Source of the DNA: Caulobacteraceae bacterium
GTDB taxonomy: Bacteria; Pseudomonadota; Alphaproteobacteria; Caulobacterales; Caulobacteraceae
NCBI GenBank assembly: GCA_019748095.1
Contig: JAIEQA010000043.1
Span: 1 to 45,359, forward strand
DNA: 45,359 bases
Reading direction: 5' to 3'
The notes beneath the pieces are model-generated. The model worked only from the letters and a program-made list of their open reading frames with translations. It had not been told where the DNA came from and made no database searches. Of the stretch, positions 42,847-45,359 are shown piece by piece; the first letter of the stretch is position 1; each line of letters starts with the position of its first letter. Both the position numbers and the translations under genes were made by a program.

Positions 42847-43236
42847 GCCAGACGGCCGGGCGGTCGCGGCGGGGCCAGAGCTTGCTTTGTCTCCCGTCGA
42901 GGAAAGTCCGGGCTCCACGGTGAAAAGGCGGCGGGTAATGCCCGCCCGGGGTGACCCGAGGGACAGCGCCACAGAAAGCAAACCTCCTGCGTCTCGACGC
43001 GGGTAAGGGTGAAAGGGTGGGGTAAGAGCCCACCGCGTCTCTGGTAACAGCGACGGCATGGCAAGCCCCGCCTGGAGCAAGACCGAATAGGGACGTCGCG
43101 CGAGGTTCGCTTCGCAGGGTTCACCGCCCGAGGCGTCCGGGTAGGTCGCGAGAACCGTCCAGCGATGGGCGGTCCAGAGGAATGATCGTCACCGCACCCC
43201 GGTGCGGAACAGAACCCGGCTTACAGGCCGTCTGGC
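42847..43236 (+). ncRNA. rnpB: RNase P RNA (class A)
   Basis: The catalytic RNA that cleaves 5' leaders from pre-tRNA. Outer P1 stem: GCCAGACGGCC (42847-42857) pairs with GGCCGTCTGGC (43226-43236). Universally conserved blocks are in order: GAGGAAAGTCCGGGCTCC after P4 entry (42899-42916), ACAGAAAGCAAACC (42971-42984), the GGTAAGGGTGAAAGGGTG region, GTAAGAGCCCACC, CAGAGGAATGATCGTCACC near 43175, and ACAGAACCCGGCTTACAGG at the 3' end. About 390 nucleotides, normal for alphaproteobacteria. Ends are set by P1 and good to a few bases. The following ATTTTCC gives a short T-run. Confidence 0.96.
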
Positions 43237-43413
43237 ATTTTCCTCCCCAAGGCGCAGGACCGGGTCGCGACCGCGGCCCGTTAACCCCTTGGCCCGAAAC
43301 GCGTCCCACACTTTGCACAGACTGTTAATACTTGGGCGTGTATCCCCTTGCGACATGTAACGCCGTGGTAAGGCCTTCGAGTAGGCTGCTTGGCTGCATA
43401 GCGGGGGAAAATC

Positions 43414-43827
43414 ATGGTTCGGCAAGTCGTGTCCACGTCGGCAGCGAAGCGCGCGGAGAAGGCGAAAACAGGTACTCCGTCGGACGTGAACTTCGACATC
43501 GTTCGATCTGCCAATTTCTCATACGCGTCGGCAGACAATTTTGGGCTTGGAAATACCCCCACAGGAAAGCTGGAGATTTCTTTTTTCAGCTTTCACAACC
43601 AGTTCACTCGTCAGGTGTTCAAACCGAAATCTGTAGAGGGCGACATCGCCACTATGGAGGCCGGGAGCCTATCCGCGCATTCGGTGATGGTGGAGAACGT
43701 GTGTGTTTCCGTCTCGGACGAAGGGGCGCTTGGCTTAGCCGAGGCGCTTGTCAGGCACTTGCTGAGCCGAAACAGCATCACGAAAGAGCAGGCAAAAGAC
43801 CTGTTTGGCCCAATCCTAGCGGATTAG
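43414..43827 (+). CDS. Unknown protein in the rnpB-adjacent accessory stretch
   Basis: 137 residues. GGGGGA lies a few bases before ATG 43414. N-terminal Ala/Lys-rich lead (TSAAKRAEKAKTGTPSDVN), then a beta-rich body: FDIVRSANFSYASADNFGLG, LEISFFSFHNQFTRQVFKPK, MVENVCVSVSDEGALGLAEA, and a helical end (LVRHLLSRNSITKEQAKDLF). The last two segments recall the layout of DUF3467-like proteins (ADN..., beta strands, then SxxxAxxLAxAL), but the match is weak. No signal peptide or membrane helix. Base composition is visibly less GC-biased than in the rest of the window, which points to recent acquisition. Confidence 0.65.
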   Translation: MVRQVVSTSAAKRAEKAKTGTPSDVNFDIVRSANFSYASADNFGLGNTPTGKLEISFFSFHNQFTRQVFKPKSVEGDIATMEAGSLSAHSVMVENVCVSVSDEGALGLAEALVRHLLSRNSITKEQAKDLFGPILAD

Positions 43828-44005
43828 ACGGACCATGGTCTCTCTTGAACTCGTCTCGGACAACTCGACCCCGACAGCGTCTCGCCAGACTGTTAACTCG
43901 TCTGGGACTAGCACGGCCATGCGTCGAACTCTTGGTCCTACAAAGTCTAAGACCACTGGCGCGAAGGCCCCAAAATCACCACGTCGTGCTGCTAAGGAGT
44001 CCCGT

Positions 44006-44407
44006 ATGAGCGACCCTATGACCAGGGACGAAATTCTGTCGCGATTGGACGCAGCTGAGTCGCGGACTGAAACGCGCTTTGTCTCTCTTCACGCCGACAT
44101 CAGGGCGCTGACTACCGCTGTTGGAGATCTGGCGAAGAACGTCCAAACCAGCGGTCAGGAAGCGCGGGCCGACAACACATTCACCCGCTGGACGATCGCG
44201 GGGATTGTTCTCACGAGCGCCCTAGCTGTTGTCGGTATCGTCGTTGCGACTCAAGGCACGATGACAGCGGCGAACGGGAACGTCCTTAGCGGGATCCAAG
44301 CTGGCTTGGCCCTTCAGTCTGCGGCGGACGAGGCCAAAACTGCGGCTACTAATGCTTCAGGCCCGCCGCCGCCGGTGGCCGTCCAGCAACAGGCACCTAA
44401 GCGATGA
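44006..44407 (+). CDS. Coiled-coil membrane protein of unknown function
   Basis: 133 residues from ATG 44006, which follows AAGGAG at the right distance. An in-frame ATG at 43835 would add a 57-residue Ser/Thr/Lys-rich segment with no ribosome site. Layout: amphipathic helix, probably coiled coil (TRDEILSRLDAAESRTETRF, LHADIRALTTAVGDLAKNVQ), one membrane helix (WTIAGIVLTSALAVVGIVVA), then a low-complexity Ala/Pro tail. The coiled coil-plus-helix arrangement resembles phage-type holin-associated or XhlA-like proteins, but no motif fixes this. Follows the unknown 43414 gene; overlaps the next small ORF by ATGA. Confidence 0.65.
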   Translation: MSDPMTRDEILSRLDAAESRTETRFVSLHADIRALTTAVGDLAKNVQTSGQEARADNTFTRWTIAGIVLTSALAVVGIVVATQGTMTAANGNVLSGIQAGLALQSAADEAKTAATNASGPPPPVAVQQQAPKR

Positions 44408-44520
44408 CTGACCCGGAAAACCGCTTCGACGCCCTCCTAGAGGCCATGCTGACGCAGCCGCCGCATGATCTGCCGTCCGATCCCGAGCCTGACGGCGAGG
44501 CCGATCAGCCCGAGGATTAG
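44404..44520 (+). CDS. 38-residue acidic ORF
   Basis: Starts in an ATGA overlap with the preceding stop and reads MTDPENRFDALLEAMLTQPP, then a Pro/Asp/Glu-rich tail ending in QPED. Such a short, acidic, translationally coupled frame may be real, but nothing except the overlap and the codon start supports it. Its last four bases overlap the end of the convergent transposase gene. Confidence 0.45.
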   Translation: MTDPENRFDALLEAMLTQPPHDLPSDPEPDGEADQPED

Positions 44521-45359
44521 GCTCCCCGGGCGAAGCTGGTCATCAGCAGCGGCAGCATCATGTGCGGCTGCTTCCGCAGATTGTAGCGGAACTCGAACTC
44601 TCCAAGGTAGGTCTGCAGGTGCTGTTGCGAGACCGAGATATACGTCCCGTTGATGCCGCGCTTGAGCATCCCCCAGAAGCCTTCGATCACCGACGTTCCG
44701 CCCTTTTCGCCTTTCAGGGCGTTGTAGGGGTGGTGATGATAGCCGTGCATTTCGAGAGCCTCGAACGCCCGCGCGGCGTCTGACACGACGGCCCCGCCGG
44801 GGCGGACGTTCTGGACGATGGTGGGGACAACGAACTTGCCCGACCGGCTGGGGATATGGCGGGCGATGACCCGGCCGTCCCGCTCGACCATGCCGAGGAC
44901 CACCTTCTTGTCGTCGGCACCCTTCTTGTCGTAGCCGCCGACGAACGTCTTGTCGGTCTCGACCGGGATCGAAGGCCCGCCGATCATGTCGTCGCCGTTC
45001 ACATAGCCCATGTAAGAGCGGATCAGCCGGGCCATGCGCCAAGCCGTCTTGTAGGTCACGCCGATGGTGCGCTGGACTTCCTTGGCACTGACGCCGTTCC
45101 GAGAGGCCGTGAACAGGAACATGACATGGAACCAGTCGCGCAGGCTGGTGCGCGTCTTCTCGAAGGGCGTTCCGGCGGTCGGGTACACCTGATGGCCGCA
45201 ATGCTCGCACTCATAGGAGCGGCGAGCCTTCACGCGGTAATATTTGGCCTCGCGCTCGCACTTGGCGCAGGTGTGCCGTTGGCCGTAGCGGGTCCGCATC
45301 AGGTGTTCGAGGCAGGCTTCCTCAGTGGGGAAGCGGTCCTGAAACTGGCGAAGTGTCAG
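44517..45359 (-). CDS. IS1595-family transposase (5' end beyond the window)
   Basis: The frame is open from the right edge; 280 residues are visible up to the TAA at 44517-44519. It begins LTLRQFQDRFPTEEACLEHL then MRTRYGQRHTCAKCEREAKYY, with a zinc ribbon (CAKCEREAKY, YECEHCGHQVYP) and the ISXO2-like DDE domain: IPVETDKTFVGGYDKKGADD, VSDAARAFEALEMHGYHH, VIEGFWGMLKRGINGTYISV. This is the IS1595 (ISXO2/DDE_Tnp_IS1595) type. The D-D-N/E residues look intact, so it is not obviously dead. Terminal inverted repeats cannot be located because one end is missing. The Met at 45299 is internal, not the start. Confidence 0.88.
   Translation of the reverse strand: MTLRQFQDRFPTEEACLEHLMRTRYGQRHTCAKCEREAKYYRVKARRSYECEHCGHQVYPTAGTPFEKTRTSLRDWFHVMFLFTASRNGVSAKEVQRTIGVTYKTAWRMARLIRSYMGYVNGDDMIGGPSIPVETDKTFVGGYDKKGADDKKVVLGMVERDGRVIARHIPSRSGKFVVPTIVQNVRPGGAVVSDAARAFEALEMHGYHHHPYNALKGEKGGTSVIEGFWGMLKRGINGTYISVSQQHLQTYLGEFEFRYNLRKQPHMMLPLLMTSFARGA

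Noticed and set aside
43319..43896. AGACTGTTAA present at 43319 and 43887 as possible att repeats
   Set aside because: A 10-base match twice in this length is plausible by chance, and the second lies inside an open frame.
1..45359. CRISPR array, tRNA or rRNA genes
   Set aside because: No regularly spaced repeats and no tRNA or rRNA signature were seen on either strand.

Overview
The window reads as chromosomal DNA of a high-GC alphaproteobacterium of the order Caulobacterales, most likely Brevundimonas or a close relative. The main reasons are the flagellar order fliF-fliG-fliH-fliN-flbD followed by flhA, a perfect CtrA-type box (TTAA-N7-TTAA) in front of fliF, and the alphaproteobacterial gene cassettes around lgt, ispA-dxs and ubiK. 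The genus is an inference from gene content; no rRNA gene is present.

Layout. 1-3.8 kb: end of an unknown protein, a DUF3297 protein, a secreted amidohydrolase and a membrane-anchored LytTR regulator, with a tandem repeat between the last two that looks like a LytTR binding site; then a small membrane protein preceded by short degenerate repeats. 3.8-8.8 kb: pgeF, a MidA-type methyltransferase and lgt in an overlapping minus-strand operon, facing ubiK, a YbjN protein and proC. 8.9-11 kb: an OmpR/EnvZ-type two-component pair. 11-15 kb: ilvE and bioF-bioD-bioA. 15-19.4 kb: a NupC-type nucleoside transporter, a glutathione transferase, a thioesterase, a DUF3253 protein, a uracil-DNA glycosylase family protein and a lipoprotein hydrolase. 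19.4-26.8 kb: the flagellar block (MS ring, switch, export and the sigma-54 activator FlbD). 26.8-31.4 kb: an opposing membrane protein, then a translationally coupled chain of CHASE3 kinase, single-domain response regulator, receiver-HisKA_2 kinase and NUDIX hydrolase, followed by a CsbD-like stress gene with its own terminator and a weak EcfG-like promoter. 31.4-35.4 kb: a secreted unknown, a CoxE-like VWA protein, an acetyltransferase, a histone-deacetylase-family protein and a histidine phosphatase. 35.4-39.6 kb: xseB, a CsaA-like protein, ispA and dxs (isoprenoid precursors), a large dispersed inverted repeat, and panD. 39.7-43.2 kb: sppA, a small membrane protein, an AmiD-like amidase and the RNase P RNA gene.

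From the 3' end of rnpB to the window edge the character changes: two unrecognised genes and a tiny acidic ORF lie next to an IS1595-type transposase cut by the window end. This is the only stretch that looks accessory.

I found no clear-cut new multi-gene system such as a defence island, CRISPR array or biosynthetic cluster. The best leads are the LytTR regulator with its putative operator and amidohydrolase target, the kinase/regulator chain that may feed a general stress output, the 22-bp palindrome across the fliN stop codon, and the unknown genes behind rnpB.
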